64,000 nucleotides of DNA, taken from assembly GCA_907163375.1 (NCBI GenBank), contig CAJQUW010015371.1, positions 434,001-498,000 on the forward strand, given 5' to 3'. Positions 34,881-47,559 of this stretch are shown piece by piece. Under the pieces are notes generated by a model. It did not search any database and had not been told where the DNA came from. It worked only from the letters and a program-made list of their open reading frames with translations. A program made the position numbers and the translations under genes. Each line of letters begins with the position of its first letter. The first letter of the stretch is position 1. This DNA is from Prostheceraeus crozeri. Its lineage: Eukaryota; Platyhelminthes; Polycladida; Euryleptidae.

Positions 34881-37269
34881 ACATTTATATTGTCATAATG
34901 ATGTTATCTGACTCCTTCATTAGTTCGATTTATGACTTATTAGAAAATGTCCATAGTGTAGGACAGTAGATATATTCACAGGTGTGAAAATGACAATTGA
35001 ATATGACAAATATTTGTGGAAACCATGTAGCTAAAAAAACTTCATGTCTTAGATTGACACGTCCTCGGATAGAAATCGCAGCCTATGGATGAAGCCAACC
35101 ATTGATTGGTATTCTATCTCAAGAGGTATGACCATGAATCTTTCTCTTTGTAGTCGCTTGTCCCTCGTCGCTCCAATATGACCTCGAAGAGAGGTTTATG
35201 GAGGAAAGGATGAGAAATGCTCAACTACCATGACCATGGACGACGAAAGAGAAGCAATCTGAGATCTGTTAGTGCCCTCGAAAATGCAACTCAATTAATC
35301 TAATTCGGTGGAATTGCAGTCATGCGCAGGCACCGGCTATAAATTTTTTTGATCAAAATGTGGTACTGATATCAGTCGAAATATGTAAGAAAGTGGATTA
35401 TTTGTTGGATTAAAGTTGCTTTGCGATTTTCGAACGCAGTTCCTCCTGGACGACGCCCTCGAATATGCTGCGCACATGAAAATACATTCGCAAATACAGC
35501 CCGTAGGTCGCAATCGGAGAAATAGAAGGTTTGCATAATTTGCCATAGACCAAGTGTAATAGTTCTTGAAATTTATGTTATTTGTAAAACTGATATAGTC
35601 TACGTTGCGATCTTCATTGGATAAAAGGTTTGACATACAAAAATGTTGAGCTTGAAACACGTTACAAATGGAGAAAAATATTGTAGTCAGAAAACCTGTG
35701 AATTGCTAGATATCGCAGTGTACGTCTTAAAACCATATGTGCGACAAAAAACTAAAAATGGCACACTATAAAAGCTGAGTATAGTTTTATGAGATTTTCT
35801 CATTAGCTTTTTCAACTCTTTTTTGAAACCTTCTGTCGCATATCTGCTTTTGGAGGCATCAATTAATATCAATATTATTTGTTAATATCTATCAATAAAT
35901 AATATTGATTCAGCAATGCGTGGCACTTCGCTCGTTTTCAGTCCATGGGATTTTTCTCCTTTTGTTGAATATAGTTCAATTTCCATTATTGTTGTATGCC
36001 ATAATTGGGATCGCATTGATCTCCAAAATTCATTTGTTTTGCAGGAAACATAGAGTTTCACAGCTCCCCCAATTTCACTTTTTCCTCCGAAACTAAATAT
36101 ACTTTGGAAGAAAATTAATCGGGACTGAAAGCACCAAAGCACAGCTAAACTCAATGTGCATTCTCATCAATTACCTATTGTTAGTACTGACGCTACTACA
36201 TAAAGTATTTTCATGATTTTGAAGTTATGAGCTGACGATCTAGCTTACTCAGTCGAATAGTTGAGTAGTGTTATCTTCTTGAGCCTTCCTGAAATGCTAC
36301 TCAATTCGGTTTTCGTTTTGCTACCGTGCAATAAATGTTCAAATTACGTGTTAGAGCTAATTTCAAGGATGTCAGACTAATTAGCCAAATTGCAACGCAA
36401 TGATCTTAGTTGGCACGATGGCGTGATTTGTTGATGATTATTTACAAGTTGTTGATTCTTGGAAAGACAACGTTTTCCTCAAAGTCGGATCTCTTGGGAA
36501 TTACCTTAATTGATGCGTCTTCAGGCGACAAAATAATAGCGCACAATTAGCAGTCATTCTGGACTTGACAATGAGTTGAAACATGAATATTTTATTGTCA
36601 TGTGAATACTAGCAAATAAAAGTGGATAAATAAAACTCTCCCTCTTGGAAGAAGTGCCTTGATCTAATCTGCTTCCGAATATAATCAATGTTTATTAATT
36701 TATTATTACTCATCTAGAACGTCGAGTCGAGTTTAGTATTTGCAGGGTCCTAGTGCGTAAGAAAAAAGGAATCATTCTAACCGTGATGAAATACTGAATC
36801 AGAACTGTCAGAACGCATTGTTTCAAACTGATGGAAATTACCACAAAGCCTGTAATAAACCGCCACTTCCTATATTTCGGCAGCTTAAGTCCTGAGCACG
36901 AAGATATTTGCTTGCACAGGAACATCCGGCATGTGATGTATGATTGCCACTTCTTCATTCGTCCTTGTGTCTTTAAATTGCTTTAAATTGATCATAAAGT
37001 GCCTGAAATGTTAATCACGATTTATGATGCTGGTCATCTTGTTTTCTTTGTAGGTAGTCATCTCGCGTCCATAATACTAGATAGATATAATATACCGTCT
37101 TGCTGAGTTTTTAGCCTCCATTGCTAGTATGCGGGTGAATTGGGCCTGGATGATTCTTGTCAATAATACCTACATATCAATTCATTGAATATCTATCAAA
37201 AATGCATGTAGCATTACATTAAGCTTCAATCATGAAATAATAATCCGAAATATCCATAAATTCCATAAT

Positions 37270-39046
37270 TCTTCTACAAGAGTATCCCAGCGCTGAAGTT
37301 GCCGTTTTTGGTGACTTCAACGTGCACAATGTTGACTGGCTTGTGCACTCACGCACCACCGATCTCTCCGGTCAGGCAGCCCAGGATTTCGCTGTCTCTC
37401 ACAACCTTAGTCAAATTGTCACTTGTCCTACCAGAGTGCCTGACCGAGCTGGGGATACTGGATGTCTCCTTGACCTGTTTCTCACCTCAAATCCAACTTG
37501 TTTTTCACACAAGGTTACTTCTCCCCTCGGCACGTCTGATCACTGTGTTATCACAGTTTCTGGCAAACAAACTTGCTCCACACCGTCTGCACCCTTCCAT
37601 AGAACAGTTTATCAATTCTCCAAAGCAGACTGGTGTGGCTTCCGCACTTTTCTTAGTCAAGTTCAAGCTGAGAATTTGATTCTGAGCGAGAACGTCCACA
37701 AGTCGGCGCAAGAACTGACAGAGTGGCTTCAGATAGGGATGTTGGCCTACATTCCTCACCGTACTTTCCAAATGAAGCCCCACTCACAACCTTGGTTTAC
37801 ACCAGAATGTGCAGCTGCAACTTGCCAGCGTGACCACTTTTTCCATAAGTATAAGCGTGACAGTAGCGCTGGCAATCTTGAATTGTACAAAACCGCACGT
37901 AGATATTGCAAGGAAACCATACATCAGGCCAAAAGCCGTTACGCTTTGTATGTACGGAAATCCATTGCTACCCAAAAGCTTGGCTCTAAGGACTTCTGGA
38001 GGATTTACAACAGTGTCACCAATAGGAACAAATCCTCCATCCCAGCACTCCGTCATGCCGAAGTCAGTACTTCTATGGCGACAACCCCAGCAGACAAAGC
38101 CGAGCTTCTTTGCAAAGAGTTTGCGAAGAATTCGTCATTAGACGATGGAGGTAGAATTCCACCTCCAATTCCCACGCGCACTGATGAGACAGTTAGTCCT
38201 CCTTCAGTCACAGTCCGAAACGTCAAAAAGATCATCGCCGGTCTCGATAGCTCTAAGTCTAGTGGACCAGATGGCATCCCGGTTTCGGTCTTCAAGCATC
38301 TCTCACCTGAGCTTTCTCCACTTTTATCTAAACTGTTCAGTACATGTGTATCCACCGGTGAGTTTCCCTCTTGTTGGAAAGTAGCTTCCGTGGTTCCAGT
38401 TCCAAAGAAAGGTTCTGACTCATCTCTTCCATCTAGCTGTCTGCTAGTTGTCTGCTATCTTTACAAGTCCACTATTCGTCCTCTGATGGAGTATTGTTGT
38501 CATCTGTGGGCAGGCGCCCCACAAACGCATCTTAACCTCCTTGAACGGGTTGAGAAACGTGTCAAGAATCTCATGGGTGGAAAAACTTGCTAGCAAGTTG
38601 CAGCCGCTCTCCGTCAGACGGGATGTTGCTTCACTCAGTCTCTTCTACAGGTACTATTTCGGTAGAAGCAGCTCTGCAGTAAATGAGTGCGTACCCAAAC
38701 CTAAGATCTTCTCCAGAAGCACACGCAGAGCTAATGCACTCACATGCTATCATGTGAGCTTAGAACGCGCACGTACTGTGAGTCGCTCGAAAAGCTTTTT
38801 TGTTCGCACGGCGCAGCTTTGGAATCAGCTTCCCCAGACCACTTTCCCTGACCAATACAATCTTAATACTTTCAAGAGGCGTGCGAATAGGTTTCTGATG
38901 GGGGCAGCTTAATCAGATTATAAGATCTGTTTTTTTTTCTTTTATTTATTTAAAGTAATACAATTTATTAGTTTTTCATTGAGTAACCCCTAGCTTCGTT
39001 CATGGTTCATAGCTGTGCTAGGGGTGAAAATTCAGTAAAAAAAAAA
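37270..39046 (+). mobile_element. 5'-truncated LINE with target duplication and internal RT deletion
   Basis: Flanked by ATTCCATAAT at 37260-37269 and 39047-39056 and ending in an A run, so this is a whole insertion unit. It begins inside the AP endonuclease, carries the start of the RT, then jumps to the region after the RT. The 3' untranslated part contains a T-rich stretch and GAGTAACCCCTAGC. Non-LTR family near CR1/Jockey. Confidence 0.9.
37322..38593 (+). pseudogene. LINE ORF2 fusion: endonuclease half joined to post-RT region
   Basis: Upstream of the first Met the frame already reads EVAVFGDFNVHNVDWL. It continues TSPLGTSDHCVITV (the SDH motif of AP endonucleases), LGSKDFWRIYNSVTNRNKSS, and SSKSSGPDGIPVSVFKHLSP, the RT entry. 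At about 38430 PVPKKGSDSSLPSS runs straight into LVVCYLYKSTIRPLMEYCCH, which belongs after the RT, so the RT core (motifs A to the YADD box) has been deleted without breaking the frame. Near 38580 the frame shifts, and the C-terminus continues to 38912 (RTAQLWNQLPQTTFPD, then LNTFKRRANRFL). Confidence 0.88.
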
Positions 39047-39056
39047 ATTCCATAAT

Positions 39057-41074
39057 ATCTAGAATATTGAGAGTTATATCAATGGAACATGCAAATAGAT
39101 AGAAGCTTTATTGAAGCGATATTTATTGACGCTTTTAGGCTAGATGTTGAAAAATAGACCGGCATTTATGATAGTGAGGTTAAAAATATGCCTCCATGGC
39201 GGTCTATTATACATTTGCGGTATTCATCATTCAGTTTGGTATCGTCATTGGACACTTTCTTATTCGAAAAATATGTTGAGCTATCCAAGGAACTTCAATC
39301 TCTTGAATTTATCAACTTAACCAGTGCATTTCCTCTGTTGTTATCTGAAACATAACAATTTCACCTAATGAGCAATATGATCGGATTACCGCATCAACAA
39401 AGAACCTCAAGCATCATAAAAACATGTATTCCTCATGTGATTTAGTTTAATCGAATGATGTTTGCATTTTGGCAGCCGTTTACATCCTTCTCACCGACGG
39501 AGGTCACATGAAGGGACGGAATGGCGTCAGTCAAATATTGACAGTGGTATTCGAACAGTAAAGGACAATAATAGTTAAATAGACATACAAAGCGGACAAG
39601 GAAAGGTTGTGCAGTCGAATAAAGTGCAACCGTGCAACTGTTTCAATTATGACATCGATCATAAAACCCTCGAGAGCCCATGCAACACTTCAAATGTAAT
39701 TGTCTGAAAAGATAATGAATGACCAACAGTCACATTCTTTCATTCTACTAACAAAGTCTCTTCTGCTCATCCAAGGAAGTTACCGATTTGAATTCTAGTG
39801 TTATAACTAATGTATTTTCGAATAAAAGAAAATTGATAGACCTCGGAGTTTGAATGACAAGAGAGTTCTGTGTGGATGCTTTTACAGTTTTTAATTAATG
39901 TCATCATCACATGGAAACTGATGTAAAACATTGAAGCTTGAGCCACAGGAAAACTTCACTTTCACATGTTTTGTGAAATGTTGAATTCTGTGACATTTCG
40001 TTAAGCAATCATTCGATCAGTGATTGGGGTCACTTCGTGTTTTACAACTTCATTCCGGGAACTGAAAGCCATGTCGGATGACTGCAATTAGTTGATTTTG
40101 CTGAGTTTGCTTTTTCTGTTTCAACCTGAGGCAGGAAGCCAAACTAGAGATGGAACGACCTTCTTGATGTCAATGATAGTAGAAGTTTCTCATCGGAGAA
40201 TGTACCATGGTAGGCTGTTTTTCACATAATTGAATTAATCGAATCGTAGATGTCAGCATAGTGCGTTCTAGCCTATTTCACGATCAGATCATCTTGCATA
40301 TTCACTTTGCTGAAAGACTGCCGTTCCTTCTTTGATTCTTGATTGTTTATAGTGCATTTGTTGATGCATTCGATAGAAATTTGCGCATATATTCCGGAAA
40401 TTTGGCCGCTTTTATTGGGTCTTGAGATTCGTTAAAAATGTAATAAAATCGATTGGTTGGGCAATCGCATGTTTTCCATTTTGAAAATACATTGTATTTT
40501 TTGTAACAAAGTCTTGTGGCAATTTCTTTGTTGCTCTAATTATTCTCTGTTTTTAATGTTATCTGTTCATCACAAGTCTTTTTCTAAGTCTCTTAAATTC
40601 GTCCTTCTATTTTTGATGAGATATCAGTGATGTGTTCTGCACTTGCCAAATAATGAAAGTTGTCCAGATTAATTCAATGTTTACCCGTGCACTAACGAGA
40701 CTTCACTTCTCTCTAGAAAGCCTGCAATTCATTTAAAATGTCAAGAAATGTTCAATTACTAATTACTTATTTTTGACAAAAGACATTAGATGCAAATATT
40801 CACATGAGCCTAAATATGGCCAATTTCTCGCTTGATGTCTTTTGAATCAACTGAATTTTACCATTTTGATGCTATAACCATTAAACTCGTCTTGCAAGTT
40901 TTGCGATTGTATGTAATAGCCTTTTTTATATAGATCAAATCTTAGTGTGGCACTTTATAATTTAAGTCAAGGATAGTAGAATTAGTTTACTTGAGCGAGC
41001 CGTCATCTGTCTTAGAAGTAATGTTAATCAATTTCAAATTCAGTACTAAAATGATTGTTATAGAAAGGAATCTA
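39057..41074. other. No gene recognised
   Basis: AT-rich. A possible lone exon at 39476-39540 is discussed among the findings. No transposon ends seen. Confidence 0.4.
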
Positions 41075-42100
41075 CAGAGTTGATCATAAAAAACGGACCA
41101 CCTAAAATATGCCAAACTTCAATAGATTCTCCTGCCTTTCAACTTTCTTTTATATTGACAAGCCACGTACCATTCCAGAGCGTATGTTCTCAGCTTTTCA
41201 ATGAGCCACTATACATCTGTATCCATCATTGTATAAGGTGGGCAGAGGTCAAAATGTGAAAATCGCCAATTTTAGAAATTTCAAATTTTCAATGTGAAAA
41301 CATGTGAGCATGACAATGAATCAAACACGAGGTGAAAGGTCTTTCTCTGAGCATTCTCTGAGCCGACGGTTTCTGCCATAACAGTGAGACGTCGCCTGAA
41401 AAGTGAGCACTTCATAAGCCGTAAGAGACCGTTAGGGATCGAATTGGCCACCAACCACAAGAGTTAGAAGCTAAAGAGGGCGATAAGCATTGCCACTGGC
41501 CTTCTCAATGGAATCAAGTTGTTTGGATTGATGAAGCGTCTGCATGTCTCCGAGGTCACAATGGCCGTTTGAGAGTTAGGATGAAGTCAGGTGATGCAAT
41601 TCCTGATCATTTGACATTGGCTAAATCAAGGAGGTAAAAGATTGCATATTTGCGCTGCGATATGGATGAATGGTCGAATTGAACTCTATATCCAAAGGGA
41701 CAACATGATTTCGATGGATTTGTAAAGGTCTTGCAAAAAGGAAAATTTATTGAAGTGCGGGGTGAGTCTATGAATTCTTCCTGGAGATGGTCCTTCTCGA
41801 TTTGAAGTTTTGTTAAGGCAAGAGAGGGAGAGTTTAAATCAAATAGTGATCAATAGCCTGATCGAAAACATGCTTTCCGGATTCGATTAAGTGATTGAAC
41901 TTTCTGGTGAGGTTGCGAAATGTATGTAAACACTAGTGAACCTACCACTTGCCCTATTAAGGGACAAACGGCTCTCCAGAGCCACTGAACAACAATAAAA
42001 ATTTTATTTCAACCTTTATTTTATTAATCTGCCAAATGTGGACAGAACTCTATTAAAGTGAGACAAAATTTAGGTGGTCCACTTTTTATGATCATCACTG
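41075..42100. mobile_element. Tc1-like transposon remnant, 1026 bp
   Basis: Ends CAGAGTTGATCATAAAAAAC and, reverse-complemented, CAGTGATGATCATAAAAAGT, both continuing GGACCACCTAAA. TA lies on each side (41073-41074, 42101-42102). The interior + strand keeps broken transposase traces: WNQVVWIDEASACLRG (a DE motif as in the first catalytic Asp region), GHNGRLRVRMKSGD and SLIENMLSGF near the third acidic position. Several stops and frame changes; the element is old and inactive. Confidence 0.85.
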
Positions 42101-42102
42101 TA

Positions 42103-44549
42103 GATATTGCATTGGCTTAATTAGCTAAACGTTTCAGCTCCTGTTTAATGAAACTGCTCTGTAGCTATACGTAGCTCCGTAGAAGAGCAAACCAGTGCCG
42201 TATATATTGATAATTGATAGAATATGCCTTCACGCGCCATAGTTTCATTGATTTTGGTTTATGAAAGGCGATTTTTCCTGACCATGACTTTGGATTGAAG
42301 TCGAAATTAAGCGAATCATAATAATGGCTAATATATAATAGTTATAATATCATTTTGATGACCATGCTATGAAACGGTGCAATTTTCACATTGAATTTTT
42401 TGACGTAATGCTTGCGTCTTGCTGTTCTTCATAATTGATAATAGATAATTGTAGATAATGAATAACAAATTACGTCCAAGTTATAGATGTTTTTATTACA
42501 AGAATTATGTGTGAACGCACTTTCGTGGCAACTGCAAACAGGCTTGTACATTTATTTGAAACATAGTACTATTATACATTCTTCTAAAGTTTGATAGAGA
42601 GGGAGAGAGAATACTTGAATCACGGCAAATTCATGCATGTGATTACAATATAGCATGATAACACTCGAAGAGAATTGAAGTGAAAGTAAAAGTAAAATGG
42701 GAGTAAATGAAAATCAAAAATTTCTAAAAACTTTCACACAGCTATTCCACTTGACCGCCGCATGTAATTCCGAATAATTGTGTTGAACAATATCATCAAC
42801 TTCTATCAGTATCACATGGTCCTGATAATGGGACAGTTGACGAGAACTGCAGATACAACAATAGTAAATGTCACAACATGTTGCCATAATTAATATCATT
42901 CTTCTTGTTTTCTACATCGTTAGAAGCTCAGTTAGTGGCGAGTGACAGTTGCAGTCATTGGAGCATGTTTATCTCGGTTCTAAGTTAGACTTGAATGAAG
43001 CTTTTATTACTCTAGCAGAAGAGAATTAAAACAGATAAGAACCGGATACTAAATTGGCATGGTAAAGTAGGAGTCAATGTATTTTCAATTGAAATTTAAG
43101 ATAACTCAAAGTAGGGTAATTGATTTCTTTGATAGTGCACTATAGGTAGATATGCTTAATTGATGACTAACTATGTACGGAGAGACTTTGACTAAAGAAG
43201 AGTAGCTTAGCTTAATTAACAAAAATAAGCAGAAAATCTTCTTTCAAATGTCCGCTAGTGATATTCATATTTTATGCTGCAAAGATGCAGCTCAGACATC
43301 ACTAGAATTAGTTCCGATGAACTGCTAAATTATGTCTCCTTTCAACTTAGATATACAGCCTTTCTTGTATCAATGAAGAGATGTGTTAAAGAAGGTATTT
43401 GTCTCTAATTTGATTCAAGGAGACGGAATATAATAGCTAAAGAAAACATGGACTCCTTCTAAAACTGTCGACAAGAGGACAGGTGGATAGTCAAGCAAAA
43501 TGTACGACCTAATTATCTACAGTTCGACATTAACTCTTCAAATAAAGTCTGGTAAAGCGATTGGCTGTAAGGGTTTGGCACAGGGGTTGGAAAAAAATTA
43601 ATTACAATTCAATTGGTCACATTTTTATGCAAACAATCAATTAATTTAATTAGATCACATGAGCAATATATCTATAGGTGATCTATGCTAGGAAAAAGAT
43701 GTCTTTGTTTTTTTCCAAAACGCATCATGTCCATTTTCGTAATTTTGTAAAACGCGATATGTCCTGAAGATTATGTTCGTGTGTAGTATTAAATACTGTT
43801 AGAATCTTTCAGTGCTGCGGTTCTAATGCAGATTTCATAGACGGAGTCATTTAACATCAATTCATGGTTAGTTATTATGGGATTATCAAAATTGCATGGT
43901 CGATCTAGATAAATGTGACTCACGTAGTCATAGCAACCATCATTTTGGTGCATCATGTTAAGGCATTATAAAAAAAACAATTGTCCACATCCTCACATCA
44001 ATACTTCATGGAAGAGTAAAAAACCTTACTGTTGATTGAGCGCCATATACCAATGTTATTTTGACAAGAAGCGTGAAGAATTCTAGTGATTTTTTCGCTT
44101 TGATAAGAATAACACTAAGGGAACAATTTTTCAATCATTGTTCATGACTATAGAATTAATTCGAAGATTTTGCTTCTCAGCCAAGATGAGAAACATTTGT
44201 TTTACTCACCCTGTACCTTATCTTCTTTTCCTGGATACTACATTCTAATTAGCTAAATAACTGGCGATTTCTATGAAAATGTATATTTCTGTGACACAAA
44301 TTTAAACGTTTAATGTACTGTACTCATATTGGTCGTGCGTGAAGTAAGTATATTATGCTGCATAGTTGCGAAAGATCATCAATTACATGGAATAGTACCA
44401 TAGATAGATTTACTTTACACATAGAAAATCCTCGTCATAGATTTGATGTAGGCTACTCGTACCCTATGGGGACTCGCACATTAGATCCATGACTCAGACT
44501 TTTTAAATGTGTAAAGTAAAATATCAGTGCTTTATCATACACTTCGTTC
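42103..44549. other. No gene recognised
   Basis: AT-rich, only short open frames, no repeat structure noticed. Confidence 0.4.
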
Positions 44550-44815
44550 GTTCGTGCCGCTAGGTCGTAGGCCGACCCTTGGGGACCCAGACCGCAGGCT
44601 CCTTTCTCCAGGGTCCCCTATCCTGCGCCTTCTCTATCGCTTGGTAGAGCGTCAGCCCCGTTAGCGGCCTGATATTGTCGATGGGTGTCATTCGTGGTAT
44701 TCCTCGTCTCGTTTTGCCATCCATGTATCTCCCGGTTGTCACCTCCACTACTCACTGTGTGGCCGAAGTACGACAGTTGCTGTCTCTCAATCCCTCCAAG
44801 GGGACTTAGTGGATC
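44550..44815 (-). pseudogene. LINE C-terminal fragment
   Basis: Minus-strand frames read LGGIERQQLSYFGHTVSS, then DGKTRRGIPRMTPIDNIRPL and LYQAIEKAQDRGPWRK. The FGH, GxPRxxxxDNI and AQDRxxWR series is the usual end of LINE ORF2 proteins. The frame changes once between the first and second parts. Nothing of the RT remains upstream. Confidence 0.75.
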
Positions 44816-45321
44816 TTTTCTAGTAGAAAACTATACCATGCACTTAATAGTTGGTTATAGACTAAAATAATCACATATTGCAAGTTATTGCATACTGAAG
44901 TATTTCGGCATTTCTCCAGCTCCAAGAACCTTAAGATACAGAAATTTGAATTTTGAACCATTTGTCTGAGCTCATGTGCTTTTGTATCATGGTAACAGAC
45001 CTGTCGAAAGATGAAATAGTTGATATCTGGATTGTGCGGAAATCTGACAGGATCTCCACTTGATATGTCGAAACATGGATACCGTGTTTCCTCTAATAAA
45101 CGTCGCCCCTCTATTATCAAGAAAACTAGAAAATAATGACTTATAGCTAGTGCATATACAGTAGACTTTTAATCTATTGAGCTAAAAAGCAAAGACTAAT
45201 TTATCAAGCGACACTGGAATTGACAATGATGCAGTCTATATTATGATAGAATGAGTCATATAATAAAAGCATCACAATAACAAGAGAAAACGTCTTCGGA
45301 TACCATTTCTATCTATTAACT

Positions 45322-45358
45322 TGTGCAACGTTTCGCTCACCGAGCTTATTCATGCACA
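45322..45358 (-). other. Hammerhead-like half-core beside Penelope fragment
   Basis: Minus strand: CATGAATA (compare CTGATGA), hairpin GCTCGGTGAGC, then GAAACGTTGCAC. It lies 3' of the Penelope endonuclease on the same strand, as expected for a Penelope terminal hammerhead. The first box is degenerate, so self-cleavage is doubtful. Confidence 0.45.
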
Positions 45359-45521
45359 ACGCAGCAGTGAAAGATCTGTACAACAGCACAAATGCTTTAC
45401 GAAGTAAGTAAAAGTCACTAAAACAATGTCATCCAATCTCTATGCTAAGAAAAAAAATGTACTACTAAAATTGAAATATAAGTAGGCAGAGGTAGACTGA
45501 CAAAACATGAAACGTTTTGTG

Positions 45522-45938
45522 TCACGCGAAAATGTAGCCATCATTTCTGTTTATCAGATTGTCACCTGCATTAATTATGTATTGTCTCTCTAATGATTTT
45601 CTTTTCAAAAAATGATGCTGTCGGCGGTGAATAATTTCCCACTCAACGGAAATTACGTTGCCAGCATGGTCAGAAATAAAGTGATCTTTGATCGCCGAAG
45701 GGTTGGTCATGGAAACATGCTCTTTGACCCTAGTACCAATCATTCGTGAGGTTTCACCGATATAGAATTTTTGACACAATTTGCATTGGATCTTATAGAT
45801 AAGATTCTTCTCAAAACATGAGTCGCGGTCAATCTTGGAGAAGTTGCAACTAACACAGTTGGTCGGACACTTCTGTCTCTCCTTAGGTGGGTGGAATTTG
45901 CGTTTCAAAGATCTCCCAGCATCATACCGTGGAGGCAT
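45522..45938 (-). pseudogene. Penelope-like GIY-YIG endonuclease (C-terminal type), nearly whole domain
   Basis: An uninterrupted 138-residue frame: KCPTNCVSCNF (paired cysteines), LIYKIQCKLCQKFYIGETSR with GIY-like IYK and YIG plus a CxxC between them, GTRVKEHV with conserved Arg and His, a Glu in SVEWEII, and KSLERQYIINAGDNLINRND. The CxxC inside the GIY-YIG core with later His residues is the zinc-binding pattern known in Penelope-like endonucleases. No RT lies upstream, so the copy is 5'-truncated, as expected when the endonuclease is C-terminal. Confidence 0.8.
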
Positions 45939-46448
45939 GGTCTCAAGGCCACACTACAATAAAAGCATCACACTCAGTTTTTTCTAAAAATAGCGTAGTC
46001 TTCAAGTTGTTGCCTAATGATGACTGTCAGAGTCAGGAGATGAACTCCTGTCTCTGGCTGTTGCTATACCTTACTGTCGAACACCGAGTCATGCCATCTC
46101 ATCACTCTAAACTTTTGTGAGTGTGAGCCCTGCCTTTAAGTGACTATGGGAGGGAACCCACAAATACAGGTATCGGCAATTCCAAGGAATTAGTACCATG
46201 CTGTGTTCAATCAGCGTCGATACCAACACGCCTTGTCGACAATGAATAAACCGGCAATGCTGCAAGAAACCTGCTAGATGAATTTTCAGCTCTTATTGAT
46301 AATTTTTCGTGAAGGCTGTTATACCTGTAACAATTATTGCTATTCAATTTGGAAAAAGTGTCATGTGGAAAAGCTTATGTTTTAATAGACGCCGCACTGT
46401 ATTAAGCGCCTCTAACAAACGCCGCGGCGCTTATTAGATGAAATACGG

Positions 46449-47559
46449 CATGTCGCGTTTTGAAAAACGCTGGCAGCAAAGCATGTACTTTTATACATGT
46501 GAAGATCGAAAAGTACATGAAAAACTTACAGCAGAATTTTGCGGTTTATGAAGGGTTGCAGAAATGGATATGCCGCGCTTTGAAAAATCTCTCTTTATAT
46601 TCAGTTCACGTAAGTCGTACATGAATATCAACTTTCCTTGCATAATCCAATATCATGGGAATATGACGAATCGTTGTACGTGGGTGAGTCAGTAGTCATG
46701 AGTATTACGACATGACAAAACATATCATGACAATGTAACAATTATTTGCACATTCAAATCATTCAATAATTTCCAGAATTTGTTCCGAGCAACTAAGGTT
46801 GGCTATAAATATCATTTCCATCAACTATTCTTCTGACAGCAGGCCTGTTGACTTAAATTTCATTCCTGTGTAGTGGAAGTTGAATGTCTCGAGATATCGC
46901 AGAGAAACATCTGGACTAAGGGCAGGAAAGATAGTGATTAAGCTGGTACACAAGGGACGCGGAAGGAGAGAAAGTTACTGCGACTTACAGGCGTGGGAAT
47001 TTAATTGTCCAACTGGCATGATTGTTTTTGCTGTTCGTTGACAGAGAATTAATCGAATTGTCAATGAATCGATTACTATCGCCTTCGTTATGTGGGAGTT
47101 GGAATATTGTACGAAATATCATCTTTTGCGAAGACGAGCAGCTTATAGAAGTCGACCGTGGGATTAAACTCGGAGTTTAAATTATCGCCAATTTTGAATG
47201 TGTGCAATTCCTTCTAAGGCTCACAACAGCAGTCCTGTAAGAATTGTATCAGAATCATTGTATGTAAAGCCTTTTTTTTAGATAGAATCTGCAGATCGTC
47301 GAATAATCTTTCAGAACGGTTTCAGAATGGTTTTACCACAGGTACATTGAAATATTAATGATTCTGTATCTGATTGTGCAAATTGATGCGAATTAAATAT
47401 AAAATGTAATTGTTTGAATCGCACGATGACGTTCGAATATTGAAAGGATTACTTACGCACAGTCGTACATTGCATATATGAATTTTGCTCTTCCATTTAT
47501 TTTGAATTTAGTTGAATTTTGATGCCGATGATGATGCGTGGACTCACGGAGTGAGATTT
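46449..47559. other. No gene recognised
   Basis: AT-rich flank before the C-rich LINE copy 2. Confidence 0.4.

Larger units (their letters stand above)
34259..37269. other. Intron or flank downstream of exon E
   Basis: Starts with GTAAAT. Holds an inverted-repeat hairpin (34497-34640) and a LINE scrap (34765-34880). No exon with an Exo III motif was recognised. The rest is AT-rich with no motif. Confidence 0.5.
45082..46448. mobile_element. TIR element of the CCGTATTT-tip family carrying Penelope debris
   Basis: Left end CCGTGTTTCCTCTAATAAAC, right end reverse-complemented CCGTATTTCATCTAATAAGC, each followed by CGCC/CGCG-type subterminal repeats. TA precedes the left end and a worn CA follows the right end. 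A Penelope-like endonuclease fragment (45300-45960) lies inside, so one inserted into the other. No transposase recognised. Confidence 0.6.
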
